Below, piece after piece: positions 9,005 to 17,077 of a stretch of DNA of 27,523 bases; positions within the stretch are counted from its first letter, which is position 1, and each line of letters starts with the position of its first letter. The notes beneath the pieces were generated by a model. It had not been told where the DNA came from. It made no database searches and worked only from the letters and a program-made list of their open reading frames with translations. The DNA is from CAZJQD01 sp964548165 [NCBI: uncultured bacterium]. Lineage in GTDB: Bacteria > UBA8481. The stretch is from contig CAZJQD010000046.1 in assembly GCA_964548165.1 (NCBI GenBank), positions 1-27,523 on the forward strand. The letters run 5' to 3'. Both the position numbers and the translations under genes were made by a program.

Positions 9005-11994
9005 GATCGATGCTCCATCCTTTCCAGCATGGCGACGGGAAGGTCGCGGAAGAGTTCCTCCACGGGCAATTCAGCGGCACCCGAGGCGACAACGGATCGG
9101 AGCAGGCCGGAGACCAGGCGGCCCAGGATACCGCGTCGCGACACGGATCGATCCGACGCATCGCGCAGATCCAGTTCCCTTCCGGTGACCACGTCGCGGT
9201 ATCGGCCACAGAGCGGTCCAGGCAATTTCAGGGCCATGCCCTCCCAGGCCTCGCCGATGACCTTGGAATACGCGGCCTTGCCCTTCGCCTTGAGAAAGAA
9301 TCGACCGACTGCGACCACGACGGCTTGATCTCCGGAGCGTCGGGCAAAGGCGACGACGCGGTCCGCGCCTTCGCCCGCGACCTCGATGGGAATATAGTCC
9401 CCCTGCTCGAACAGGGCCCGCATGCGGCAACGCGCGTCAAGAGCACGGCTGGTGACGAGCAACTTCAAGCGGCCGTCCGCGAGCGATCTGGCGAGCGCCG
9501 CGACGCGTTCTGGATTCATCGCGCCCTTGAGCTCATCGAGCGCCTTGATCCGTCTCTCGAAGTCCACGGGGCGACGATTATCGGGATCCACCAGCGACAA
9601 GTCCCAGAACTCGGTCCCCTGGTAAAAGTCGGGTACGCCGGGAGATGCCGTCTTCACGATCACCTGACCAAGGGAATTCCACGCGCCTGCGTGGACGAGC
9701 GGTGTTATGAACGTGGCAAAATCAGGAAGGAAACCGTTGCCTCCTCCCGGTTCCAGGAGAGCGCGAACATATCCACGGATCGCCTGATCGTGAGCCTCGT
9801 TCGGCTTGATCCAGGAGGTGCGTTCCTTGGCCTCCCGAAGCGCCTTTTCCATGTAGGCCTCAATCCTGTCGGTGTAAGGCCCCAGCTCCGCATCGCTCAT
9901 CCGCTGGAACGGCCAGGTGCCGATGAGCGTCTGGTAGAGCAGGTATTCCTCGTTCGCGCTCGGCACCTCCTCGCCATCGATTATGACGCGGTGCCGGCGA
10001 TTGATCTCCCGCCACCTCCTGAAGGTTCTTTCCCATTCGGCGGGGATCTCCGAGAGGGCGTCGAGGCGCACCCGCGTATCCTCTCCACGCTTGGTGTCAT
10101 GCGTCGAGGTCGAGAGAAGAGCATGGGGCCAATCTCGAAGCCTCTCCTGGTTCTGGCGGTGGAACTCCACCATTGTTCGCCCAAACTTCTCAGGATCCCC
10201 GCCCACCTCGTTCAGGGACGCCAGCGGGTAGCTACGATAGAACGCCGTGTCCTCCACGCCCTTGGCCATGACCGGAGCGGTTAATTGCTGGAACCGCATC
10301 GCAAATTCTCTCCGGGCGGCAAGCGCGGCCTCGGTAAGCCCGGGAGGATCTTCCATGAGGAGCACCGAGGATATGAAGTCGAAGACCGACGCACTGGTCG
10401 CCGGATTGCGGCGCTTGGCCTCGCGAATCGCGATCTCGACGAGACGCCGATCCGGCGCGGAAACCGCGCTTCCGCGGATGTAGGTGCGATAGACGGGAAA
10501 CGAAGCGGTCACCTCGCGCAGGGCGAACTTGAGATTGGAGGCGGTGAAATCGCGCGACCACCGGTGCTGCTCGGAGATGCGATCCAGCTTGCGCGCGAGG
10601 ACGTGAACCTCGCTCGTCAGCGCGACGAGGAGGATCAGCTTCTTGCAGCGATGAGCAACCTCGGCAAACGGCAGCCGCTCGCCCGCGAGCCGACCGTACA
10701 GCTCCAGGAAATCTTGATCCCGGGCGGGGTCCACGAAGAGACCGCTCACGTCGTTGAGGAAATCGTACCCCACGGTGCCGCTTGTCCTCCACGCCGGGTT
10801 CAAGCGCTCGCCCTCAGCGAGTATCTTCTCGACGACGACGTAGAGATCCTCGTCGCGCCCAGTCGCGGAGCGATAGCCCTCCTGCAGGTCGAGCAGATAC
10901 TGCTCGGGATCGTGGAGACCGTCGATGTGATCGATGCGTAATCCCGTGACCAACCCCTCCCCGGCCAGGCGAAAGACGAGCTCATGCGCGACGGCAAAGA
11001 CCTCCGGGGACTCAACACGAATCGCGGCAAGCTCGTTCACGTCGAAAAATCGCCGATAGTTGATCTCATCCGCGGCGACACGCCAATGGCAGAGGCGATA
11101 GGCCTGATCGCATAGCAGTTCATCCAGCGCATCAAACGTGTGCGGCTCGCCCACCCTGCCGTTGAGCCGGAGAAGCGTCTCATCGAGGAGCGCGCGCAGG
11201 ATCGCGCTGGAATTCAGGAGCGCCTCGAGCCGGCGGCGGGCCACTTCCTTCTCACGCTGGCGCTCGCGTATCCGCTCAGGATCCGTCTCCGTTCGCAGGG
11301 GCAGATTCCGCAGGTGCGTGATCACGCTTTCCAGTTCCGCCAGCGACTCGTCGCCCTCTGGCACCAGCGGTTTCGCCGCCTCCAATACCAAGGTCAGGAC
11401 GACAGTCCCACCGCGCGGGGCGATGGGAAACAAGCGATCGAAGTAGCGAACGATGAAGGCACCCTCGCGGTACTCCAGCCGCAGATACCCCGCCTCCAGG
11501 ACCAGCCCATACTGGTCACCCAACACGGGCAGGAGCACCTGGTTGGCGAGATCAGTCTTGGGCGGGTTCCAATCGATGTCGAAAAAGCCCGCATAGGGCG
11601 ACGAAGGGCCGTTCTCGAGGACGTCCCACCAGAGCCGGTTGGTATCGTCGCCGATGCCCATGTGGTTGGGGACGACATCGAGCATGAGGCCCATGCCGCG
11701 GGAACGCAGGTCTTCCGCCAGCTCCCGGAACGCCTGCTCGCCACCGAGAGCGGGATTCACGACCCGGTGATCGACGGTATTGTACCCATGCTCGGAACCC
11801 GCCTGAGCCGCGCAGACGGGAGAGAGATAGAGATCAGATATGCCCAGTTCCTGGAGGTAATCGAGAAGCCGCCGCGCGTCGCGCAGGGTGAAGGAAGGGT
11901 GGAGTTGCAGGCGGTAGGTCGCCCGGGGCACGACCTGTGGGCGAACGACGGGACCATCACCCGCGACGCGCGACATCGACGGATCGTGCGGCAT
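9001..11994 (-). CDS. treY: Malto-oligosyltrehalose synthase (TreY)
   Basis: TreY (GH13) rearranges the reducing-end alpha-1,4 bond of a maltooligosaccharide to alpha,alpha-1,1, giving maltooligosyl-trehalose for TreZ. The 997-residue sequence starts [13 protein letters not shown] and contains [18 protein letters not shown] and [10 protein letters not shown]. Nucleophile D355 lies in [16 protein letters not shown], acid/base E389 in VVVEKIL, and [14 protein letters not shown] comes later. This is the complete TreY signature. It is somewhat longer than many TreY proteins, apparently because of an Arg/Glu-rich helical insert (about residues 215-260). The ATG directly follows the TAA of a small membrane-protein gene (TAAATG), so translation is probably coupled. 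ATG at residue 7 is a possible alternative start. It overlaps treS by four bases. Confidence 0.94.
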   Translation of the reverse strand: MPHDPSMSRVAGDGPVVRPQVVPRATYRLQLHPSFTLRDARRLLDYLQELGISDLYLSPVCAAQAGSEHGYNTVDHRVVNPALGGEQAFRELAEDLRSRGMGLMLDVVPNHMGIGDDTNRLWWDVLENGPSSPYAGFFDIDWNPPKTDLANQVLLPVLGDQYGLVLEAGYLRLEYREGAFIVRYFDRLFPIAPRGGTVVLTLVLEAAKPLVPEGDESLAELESVITHLRNLPLRTETDPERIRERQREKEVARRRLEALLNSSAILRALLDETLLRLNGRVGEPHTFDALDELLCDQAYRLCHWRVAADEINYRRFFDVNELAAIRVESPEVFAVAHELVFRLAGEGLVTGLRIDHIDGLHDPEQYLLDLQEGYRSATGRDEDLYVVVEKILAEGERLNPAWRTSGTVGYDFLNDVSGLFVDPARDQDFLELYGRLAGERLPFAEVAHRCKKLILLVALTSEVHVLARKLDRISEQHRWSRDFTASNLKFALREVTASFPVYRTYIRGSAVSAPDRRLVEIAIREAKRRNPATSASVFDFISSVLLMEDPPGLTEAALAARREFAMRFQQLTAPVMAKGVEDTAFYRSYPLASLNEVGGDPEKFGRTMVEFHRQNQERLRDWPHALLSTSTHDTKRGEDTRVRLDALSEIPAEWERTFRRWREINRRHRVIIDGEEVPSANEEYLLYQTLIGTWPFQRMSDAELGPYTDRIEAYMEKALREAKERTSWIKPNEAHDQAIRGYVRALLEPGGGNGFLPDFATFITPLVHAGAWNSLGQVIVKTASPGVPDFYQGTEFWDLSLVDPDNRRPVDFERRIKALDELKGAMNPERVAALARSLADGRLKLLVTSRALDARCRMRALFEQGDYIPIEVAGEGADRVVAFARRSGDQAVVVAVGRFFLKAKGKAAYSKVIGEAWEGMALKLPGPLCGRYRDVVTGRELDLRDASDRSVSRRGILGRLVSGLLRSVVASGAAELPVEELFRDLPVAMLERMEHRS

Positions 11995-12126
11995 TTAGAA
12001 ACCGAAGAGGAACTTGGCGGCCAGCATGAGCAGAATGGCCGTGACGAAGAAGAACGCCATAATCTTCTCCTGCCGGTCGAGGTTATTCGGCGATGGCGAG
12101 GACGGCTGTTGAGTCGGTCGAGTCAT
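11995..12126 (-). CDS. Small single-span membrane protein (43 aa) leading the trehalose operon
   Basis: A short gene of 43 codons plus TAA. The protein starts MTRPTQQPSSPSPNN, a Pro/Ser-rich polar N-terminus, followed by LDRQEK and a hydrophobic helix from about residue 23 to the end (MAFFFVTAILLMLAAKFLFGF), with a lysine inside the membrane span. The start has GGAGG at 12140-12136, nine bases upstream. The TAA abuts the treY ATG with no gap. The strong Shine-Dalgarno, the TM-like composition and the exact junction argue for a real gene. I do not recognise the family. It could anchor or regulate trehalose enzymes, act in the envelope, or serve as a translational leader for treY. No homology search was possible. 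Confidence 0.65.
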   Translation of the reverse strand: MTRPTQQPSSPSPNNLDRQEKIMAFFFVTAILLMLAAKFLFGF

Positions 12127-12129
12127 GAG

Positions 12130-12182
12130 AAGGGGCCTCCGAGGTTTGGGATGGCGGCCCGGCCATCGCGACTAGGCCCCTT
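12130..12182 (-). promoter_or_regulatory. Nested leader hairpin covering the SD of the small ORF
   Basis: On the minus-strand transcript, AAGGGGCCT (12182-12174) and AGGCCCCTT (12138-12130) form a perfect 9-bp stem. Inside it is a second 6-bp stem, GATGGC/GCCATC (12167-12162 with 12155-12150). The outer 3' arm takes in the last three bases of GGAGG and ends three bases before the ATG of the small membrane-protein gene. Folding would hide its ribosome binding site and, through coupling, limit treY. There is no T-tract, so this is not a standard terminator. The energy has not been computed. Confidence 0.5.
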
Positions 12183-12305
12183 CGGCCACGCTCTCTTTCA
12201 GCGGCGCCGAACCCCTTGCGACGGGCGAAGCGTTACCGCCGCCGCATGGCCTGTTCTCAAGATACCACACCAAATCGGAACTGTTGGAAAATCAGCCCGA
12301 GAAAT

Positions 12306-12683
12306 TCACAGGCTCTCCGAGACCGCCTCCATCCACGACGTCTCGGCGGCAATGTTCACCGCAAGATGGACTCCACGGGAATTCGGCGCGGCGCCATGCC
12401 AGTGCTTCCGGCCCGGCGGAATCACGACGGCGTCGCCGGGATCGAGATCGACGGCCGATTCGCCCTCGGCCTGCACGCGGATCCTCCCCTCGATGACAAA
12501 GAGCCATTGGGGGCCGGTGTGCGTGTGCCAGTGCGTCTTGCCTCCCGCCTCGAAGGCGACGCGATACAGGTGCGTCGGTGGATCCTCCTCGCTGGCCGCC
12601 ACCCGCTTCATGCTCACGATGCCGGAAAAGGACGCCGCGGGCGCCGACTGGAACGCGCAGTCAGAATCACGAAAGATCTGCAT
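12306..12683 (-). CDS. Cupin-domain protein
   Basis: A 125-residue single-domain cupin. The first cupin motif is visible as HWHTHTGPQWLFVIEGRIRV (about residues 51-70), with His residues spaced as metal ligands and Glu in the usual place. The second is PGDAVVIPPGRKHWHGA (about 82-98), with PP-G-x-x-H. It resembles small RmlC-like cupins of the type annotated as carboxymuconolactone/quercetinase-related, but the substrate cannot be told. It diverges from the exported GH13 gene with an 85-base gap and lies 179 bases upstream of the small membrane-protein gene on the same strand, so it could belong to the trehalose transcript. The ribosome binding site is weak. Confidence 0.85.
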   Translation of the reverse strand: MQIFRDSDCAFQSAPAASFSGIVSMKRVAASEEDPPTHLYRVAFEAGGKTHWHTHTGPQWLFVIEGRIRVQAEGESAVDLDPGDAVVIPPGRKHWHGAAPNSRGVHLAVNIAAETSWMEAVSESL

Positions 12684-12768
12684 CCGCGCACTCTATCATT
12701 GGCCGGCCGTAACGGACAGGCGCGCCTGGGACAGCACGCATCGGTTGTCGCCGGAGATTGCGCGGCTT

Positions 12769-14667
12769 ATGCTCAACGCAATGCGCCGCACAACCGTCAT
12801 TGCATCACTGGCAGGCCTCCTGTGCCTGTCGCCGAGCGGAACGGCGGGCGACGGTCTCCTTGCGGCGGCATTCGCCGCGGAGAGCGATGCACCGGAGGTC
12901 GCCATGAACGATGACGGACTGGGCGCGGTGCCGGACTGGGCACGGGATGCCATCTGGTACCAGATCTTCCCGGAGCGCTTTCGCAACGGGGATCCCACCA
13001 ACGACCCCACGGTCCGGGATATTCGCGACGAAGCGGCGCCGGGCTGGTCCCTGCGCACTTGGGGCTCCGACTGGTACGCGCCATCCGACTGGGAATCGGC
13101 GAACTTCCCGAACGTCTTCCACTCGATCTGGCGTCGCCGCTACGGCGGAGACCTGCAGGGCGTCCTCGACAAGCTCGACTACCTCGAGGATCTCGGCGTC
13201 AACGCCATCTACCTCAATCCCATCTTCCGCGCCCCGTCGCATCACAAGTACGACGCCAGTTGCTTTCATCACATCGACGAGACCTTTGGCCCCGATCCCG
13301 AGGGCGATCGGCGGCTCATCGCCGCCGCCAACGAGACCGAAGATCCCTCGACCTGGGTCTGGACTTCCGCCGACAAGCTCTTCCTGAAGCTTCTCCGCGA
13401 GGCACACAACCGCGGGATCCGCGTCATCATCGACGGCGTCTTCAATCACTCCGGGCGAAGTTTCTTCGCCTTCGAGGACCTGCGAAGAAACGGCCAGTCC
13501 TCGCGTTACGCCTCGTGGTACTCGGTCTCGCGCTGGGACCCTTCTCTCCCCGACGGCTTCGCCTACCGCGGCTGGTTCGGGATCTCGACGCTTCCCGAGT
13601 TCCGACGCGAGGGCGACGTGGTGGACGCGGGCTACAAGCAGTACGTCTGGGACATCACCAGGCGGTGGATGGCGCCCAACGGCAACGTCGCGGACGGCGT
13701 CGACGGTTGGCGGCTCGACGTCGCCTTCTGCCTGCCGCATCCCTTCTGGAAGGAATGGCGGCGGCACGTCAAGAGCATCAACCGCGAGGCCTACCTCACG
13801 GGCGAGGTCGTCGAGATCGCGCCGGACTACCTGCGCGGAGACGAGTTCGACGGATTGATGAACTATCCCTTCGCGTATGCGGCGACGGAGTTCTTCATCG
13901 ATCGGGAACGGCGCATCCTGGCCAGCGACTTCGACCGAAGGCTGGAGGAATTGCGCAACGCGTACCCGCGCGAGATCACCAACGTCATGCAGAACCTCTA
14001 TTCCTCCCACGACTGCGCCCGCCTGGCGACGCTCATCGTCAACCCCGACATGAACTTCCGTGACTGGGGCCCTCACTTCAACAAGTCCAAGGTGGAGCAC
14101 AACCGCGACTACCGCATCGATCGCGGGGGGCCGGACGACGCCGCCACGCACCGGCTGATGGTCACCTTCCAGATGACCTACCTCGGCGCGCCGATGATCT
14201 ACTACGGCAACGAGGCCGGCATGACCGGGGCCAACGACCCCTGCGACCGCAAGCCCATGCTCTGGGAGGACCTGGAGTATGACGACGAGGTGGTCGATCC
14301 CCATGGGCGCCCGAGACCACGGGAACCTAACGTCGTGGACCAGGGGCTTCGCGCTCACTACCGCCGCCTCATCCACTTGAGGCGTTCTCTTCCCGCGCTC
14401 AGCCGCGGCGACTATCGCACCATCCTCGTAGATGACGACCGGTCGATCATCGGGTTCATGCGCTTCCACGCCGGTCAACGCGTGGTCGTCCTCCTGAACG
14501 CCAGCGACGCCGACCAGGTCGTTCGCGTCTCCGGCCAGGCGGCAGGCCGCGGCCCCTGGCGCGCCGTCTATCCCTACCCCGGTAACCCGCCGGACCTGGC
14601 GGGCGAGATCGCCGTGCGCATCTTCGCCCGCGACGCCGTCATTCTCGTCACCGACCCACCGCGCTGA
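12769..14667 (+). CDS. Exported GH13 alpha-glucan hydrolase (cyclomaltodextrinase/neopullulanase-like)
   Basis: A 632-residue GH13 enzyme with a signal peptide (hydrophobic region about residues 8-36, likely cleavage AAAFA/AES). The catalytic domain starts at WARDAIWYQIFPERF. The barrel contains GDLQGVLDKLDYLEDLGV, VIIDGVFNHSG, nucleophile D317 (DGWRLDVAF), acid/base E346 (LTGEVVE) and D415 in SSHDCAR. DGWRLDV with GDEFDGLMNYPF resembles cyclomaltodextrinase and neopullulanase-type enzymes. It has no N34-type N-terminal domain, so the exact specificity is open. The frame runs open far upstream, but those residues are antisense to treY and the cupin gene. ATG 12769 or ATG 12781 just precedes the signal peptide, and CGGAG upstream favours the first. 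It probably degrades maltodextrins outside the cytoplasm. Confidence 0.9.
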   Translation: MLNAMRRTTVIASLAGLLCLSPSGTAGDGLLAAAFAAESDAPEVAMNDDGLGAVPDWARDAIWYQIFPERFRNGDPTNDPTVRDIRDEAAPGWSLRTWGSDWYAPSDWESANFPNVFHSIWRRRYGGDLQGVLDKLDYLEDLGVNAIYLNPIFRAPSHHKYDASCFHHIDETFGPDPEGDRRLIAAANETEDPSTWVWTSADKLFLKLLREAHNRGIRVIIDGVFNHSGRSFFAFEDLRRNGQSSRYASWYSVSRWDPSLPDGFAYRGWFGISTLPEFRREGDVVDAGYKQYVWDITRRWMAPNGNVADGVDGWRLDVAFCLPHPFWKEWRRHVKSINREAYLTGEVVEIAPDYLRGDEFDGLMNYPFAYAATEFFIDRERRILASDFDRRLEELRNAYPREITNVMQNLYSSHDCARLATLIVNPDMNFRDWGPHFNKSKVEHNRDYRIDRGGPDDAATHRLMVTFQMTYLGAPMIYYGNEAGMTGANDPCDRKPMLWEDLEYDDEVVDPHGRPRPREPNVVDQGLRAHYRRLIHLRRSLPALSRGDYRTILVDDDRSIIGFMRFHAGQRVVVLLNASDADQVVRVSGQAAGRGPWRAVYPYPGNPPDLAGEIAVRIFARDAVILVTDPPR

Positions 14668-14680
14668 TCGCCGCGCGGTT

Positions 14681-14752
14681 GCGAGCGGCCGCCCGGTCGC
14701 GAGCGGCGGCCCGGCCGGGAGCGGCCGCCCGGCCGGGAGCGGCCGCCATCTT
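14681..14752 (+). repeat. 18-bp GC-rich tandem repeat
   Basis: About 3.7 head-to-tail copies of an 18-base unit start at 14681, 14699, 14717 and 14735. The unit is close to GGGAGCGGCCGCCCGGCC, with one to four differences between copies, and the last copy decays after twelve bases. Each unit contains the palindrome GCGGCCGC (or a one-base variant), so transcripts could fold into strong stems. It fills most of the gap between the GH13 stop and the SulP start. It may act as a transcription roadblock or be a replication-slippage array. Confidence 0.85.
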
Positions 14753-14787
14753 GCATAGGACAGGGTGCGGGGGGTAATCTTACTGTG

Positions 14788-17025
14788 ATGTCTGATTCCA
14801 GGGCGGGAAGCCATAAGCAGCACGCTACCGGCGGAAGCGCACTGGCAGGTGACACCTGGGGCGGGCTCGCGGCCATGCTCGTCGCGCTCCCCTCCGCCAT
14901 CGCCTTCGGCGTCGCCACGCTCTCCCAGGCCGGCCCCGGGCTAGCCGCCCAGGGCGCGCTCCTGGGAATTATCGGCACCGTCGCGCTCGGCCTCGTCGCG
15001 CCGCTCTTTGGTGGCACCCCGCGCCTGATCTCCGCTCCGTGCGCGCCGGCCGCGATGGTGCTCGGCGGGCTCGCAGCCGAGCTCGCGGCGTCCAGCAACG
15101 GCCACGATCCTTCCGTCATCATCCTCCTTCTCCTCGTCGTCACGGCCACCGCCGGCGCTCTCCAGTTCGGCTTCGGACTGGCCGGAGGAGGACAGCTCAT
15201 CAAGTACATCCCCTACCCCGTGGTCGCCGGCTACCTCTCGGGCGTCGGCATCAAGATCATCCTCGACCAGATCCCCAAGCTCTTCGGGCTCACGCACGGG
15301 GTCACGCTCTGGCAAGGTCTCGCGCACCCCGACGCGACCGTCGCGCCTGCGGTCATGGTCAGCGTTGCCGCGATCGCGGGCATGCTGGTCGGTCCCCGGA
15401 TCACCAAGCTCGTCCCGGCTCCCATCTTCGCCCTCATTGCCGGATTGAGCGTCTACTGGGGCCTCGTGCCGTGGCACCCCGCGCTCGGCACCCTCGCGGA
15501 CAACACCCTGGTCATCGGGACGATCGCGGGCGGCGTCGACGCGATCACGGGCTCCCTGGCGCGGTGGCAGAACATCCGCCTCATCGATCCCTCGATCCTG
15601 GCGCACAGCCTGGCCACCGCGGGCACGCTTGCCGTCCTCCTCTCGATCGACACGCTCAAGACCTGCGTCATCCTCGATACGCTCACCCACTCCCGCCACC
15701 AGTCCAACCGCGAGCTCAGGGGGCAGGGACTTGGCAACCTGGCCGCGGCCTTGTGCGGCGGCATGGCCGGAGCCGGCACCTCCGGCGCAACGCTCGTCAA
15801 CCTGGCTGGAGGTGGACGCACACGCCTCTCGGGCTTCTTCGCCGGCGCCTTCGCGCTCCTCGCTCTCCTGGTGCTTTCTCCCGCCATCGCCTGGATTCCA
15901 CGGCCCGCGCTCGCCGGCATCCTCATCGTCGTCGGCTTCCGGATGATCGATCGCCACAGCTTTGCTCTCTTGAGACAGCGTTCCACGCACCTCGACTTCG
16001 CGGTCATCCTGATCGTCATCGTGCTCGCCGTGACCGCTCCCCTCCTGGTCGCATCCGGGGCCGGCCTCGGCCTGGCGATCCTCCTCTTCCTCCGCGAGCA
16101 GATCCGCATGAACGTCATCCGCCGGCGACGCTACGCCGACACCGCCTTCTCTCGCCGCAAGTATCTCCCGGACGATCGCGCCGTCCTGGAGAAGCGCGGC
16201 CGCGAGACCTCCGTCGTGGAGTTGCAGGGCAGTCTCTTCTTCGGCACGACCGACCAGCTGATGAGCCAGCTTGAAGACGATATCAAGTCGTGTCGCCGCA
16301 TCGTCCTCGACCTGCGCCACGTCAGCTCCATCGACTTCACGGCCACCCACATGCTTGCCCAGATCGCGGCCATGCTGGGCGACCGCGGCGGCGAACTGCT
16401 CTTTGCGGAGGTCGCCCGCAGTCGCCCCACCGGCCGGAACCTCGAGGCCTACCTGGAGGAAGCGGGGCTCGGTCACGGCGCCGCGCCGCTCCGCACGTTC
16501 GGCTCGCTCGACGAGGCCCTGGAGTTCGTCGAGGATCGCGTGCTCGAAGAGGAGGATAGGCTCGGAAAGGGGCACGGGGCGCCCATGGAGCTGGCGGAGT
16601 TCGACCTCATGCGCGGTATCGACGAGGAGACCCGGGCCGCACTGTTGGCCATCATGGAGCAACGCGAGATCGAGGAAGGTACGGTCATCTTCCGGGCCGG
16701 TGACACCGGCGATGAGCTTTTCCTGGTGCGCAAGGGCACCGTGAAGATCCTCTTGAAGCTTTCCGACGGCCGCGACCGGCACCTGGCCTCGTTCGCCCGC
16801 CGCGACTTCTTCGGCGACATGGCCTTCATCGATGCCGAGCCCCGATCCGCGGACGCCGTGGCCGCCTCCCGTTGCTGGCTCTACGTCCTCTCGCGTCGCC
16901 GCTGTGACGCCCTGGCCGCCACGCACCCGGTCCTCGCCGCCACGCTCTTTCGCCGCCTCGCCCGCGCCCTCGCGCATCGCCTGCGCCAGACGGACGGGCA
17001 ACTTCGGGAACTGGAAGAGGGGTAA
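14788..17025 (+). CDS. SulP-family anion transporter with STAS and cNMP-binding domains
   Basis: A 745-residue fusion. Residues about 20-440 are a SulP permease core with many hydrophobic spans, including the typical VALPSAIAFGVA, a GGxxGAGTSGAT-like segment at about 325-340, and IPRPALAGILIVVGF. Residues about 470-585 form a STAS domain (VVELQGSLFFGTTDQL, DLRHVSSIDFTATHML). Residues about 600-730 form a cyclic-nucleotide-binding domain with RAGDTGDELFLVRKG and FGDMAFIDAEPRSADAVA, the last being the phosphate-binding cassette with the conserved Glu-x-x-x-Arg-like arrangement (AEPRSA). The transported anion (sulfate, bicarbonate or other) is unknown. Transport is probably gated by a nucleotide or an internal signal. 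GTG 14785 directly precedes ATG 14788 in frame, and either could be the start. Confidence 0.9.
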   Translation: MSDSRAGSHKQHATGGSALAGDTWGGLAAMLVALPSAIAFGVATLSQAGPGLAAQGALLGIIGTVALGLVAPLFGGTPRLISAPCAPAAMVLGGLAAELAASSNGHDPSVIILLLLVVTATAGALQFGFGLAGGGQLIKYIPYPVVAGYLSGVGIKIILDQIPKLFGLTHGVTLWQGLAHPDATVAPAVMVSVAAIAGMLVGPRITKLVPAPIFALIAGLSVYWGLVPWHPALGTLADNTLVIGTIAGGVDAITGSLARWQNIRLIDPSILAHSLATAGTLAVLLSIDTLKTCVILDTLTHSRHQSNRELRGQGLGNLAAALCGGMAGAGTSGATLVNLAGGGRTRLSGFFAGAFALLALLVLSPAIAWIPRPALAGILIVVGFRMIDRHSFALLRQRSTHLDFAVILIVIVLAVTAPLLVASGAGLGLAILLFLREQIRMNVIRRRRYADTAFSRRKYLPDDRAVLEKRGRETSVVELQGSLFFGTTDQLMSQLEDDIKSCRRIVLDLRHVSSIDFTATHMLAQIAAMLGDRGGELLFAEVARSRPTGRNLEAYLEEAGLGHGAAPLRTFGSLDEALEFVEDRVLEEEDRLGKGHGAPMELAEFDLMRGIDEETRAALLAIMEQREIEEGTVIFRAGDTGDELFLVRKGTVKILLKLSDGRDRHLASFARRDFFGDMAFIDAEPRSADAVAASRCWLYVLSRRRCDALAATHPVLAATLFRRLARALAHRLRQTDGQLRELEEG

Positions 17026-17077
17026 GGGGTAGCGCGCCGGCCTCCACGGGTGCTAGCGTTGATCGTGGGGGTGGGTC

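Noticed and set aside
7127-9328. A 733-codon open frame on the plus strand opposite treS
   Set aside because: It is the mirror of the treS reading frame, without a ribosome binding site or family motifs.
11140-12768. N-terminal extension of the GH13 frame by over 500 codons
   Set aside because: The extension is antisense to treY and the cupin gene, and would bury a good signal peptide that starts at 12769-12781.
14668-14784. Peptide repeat (Glu-Arg-Pro-Pro-Gly-Arg type) read from the 18-bp repeats
   Set aside because: It lies after the GH13 stop in the same frame with no start or ribosome binding site; the repeat is better treated as DNA-level.
12805-14823. A 672-codon open frame on the minus strand opposite the GH13 gene
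   Set aside because: The complementary frame encodes an intact GH13 enzyme with its catalytic triad; the antisense product shows no recognisable family.
14941-17001. A 686-codon open frame on the minus strand opposite the SulP gene
   Set aside because: It is antisense to a clear SulP-STAS-cNMP protein. Its translation is dominated by Glu, Asp, Arg and Gly with no fold or motif, as expected from third-position GC bias.
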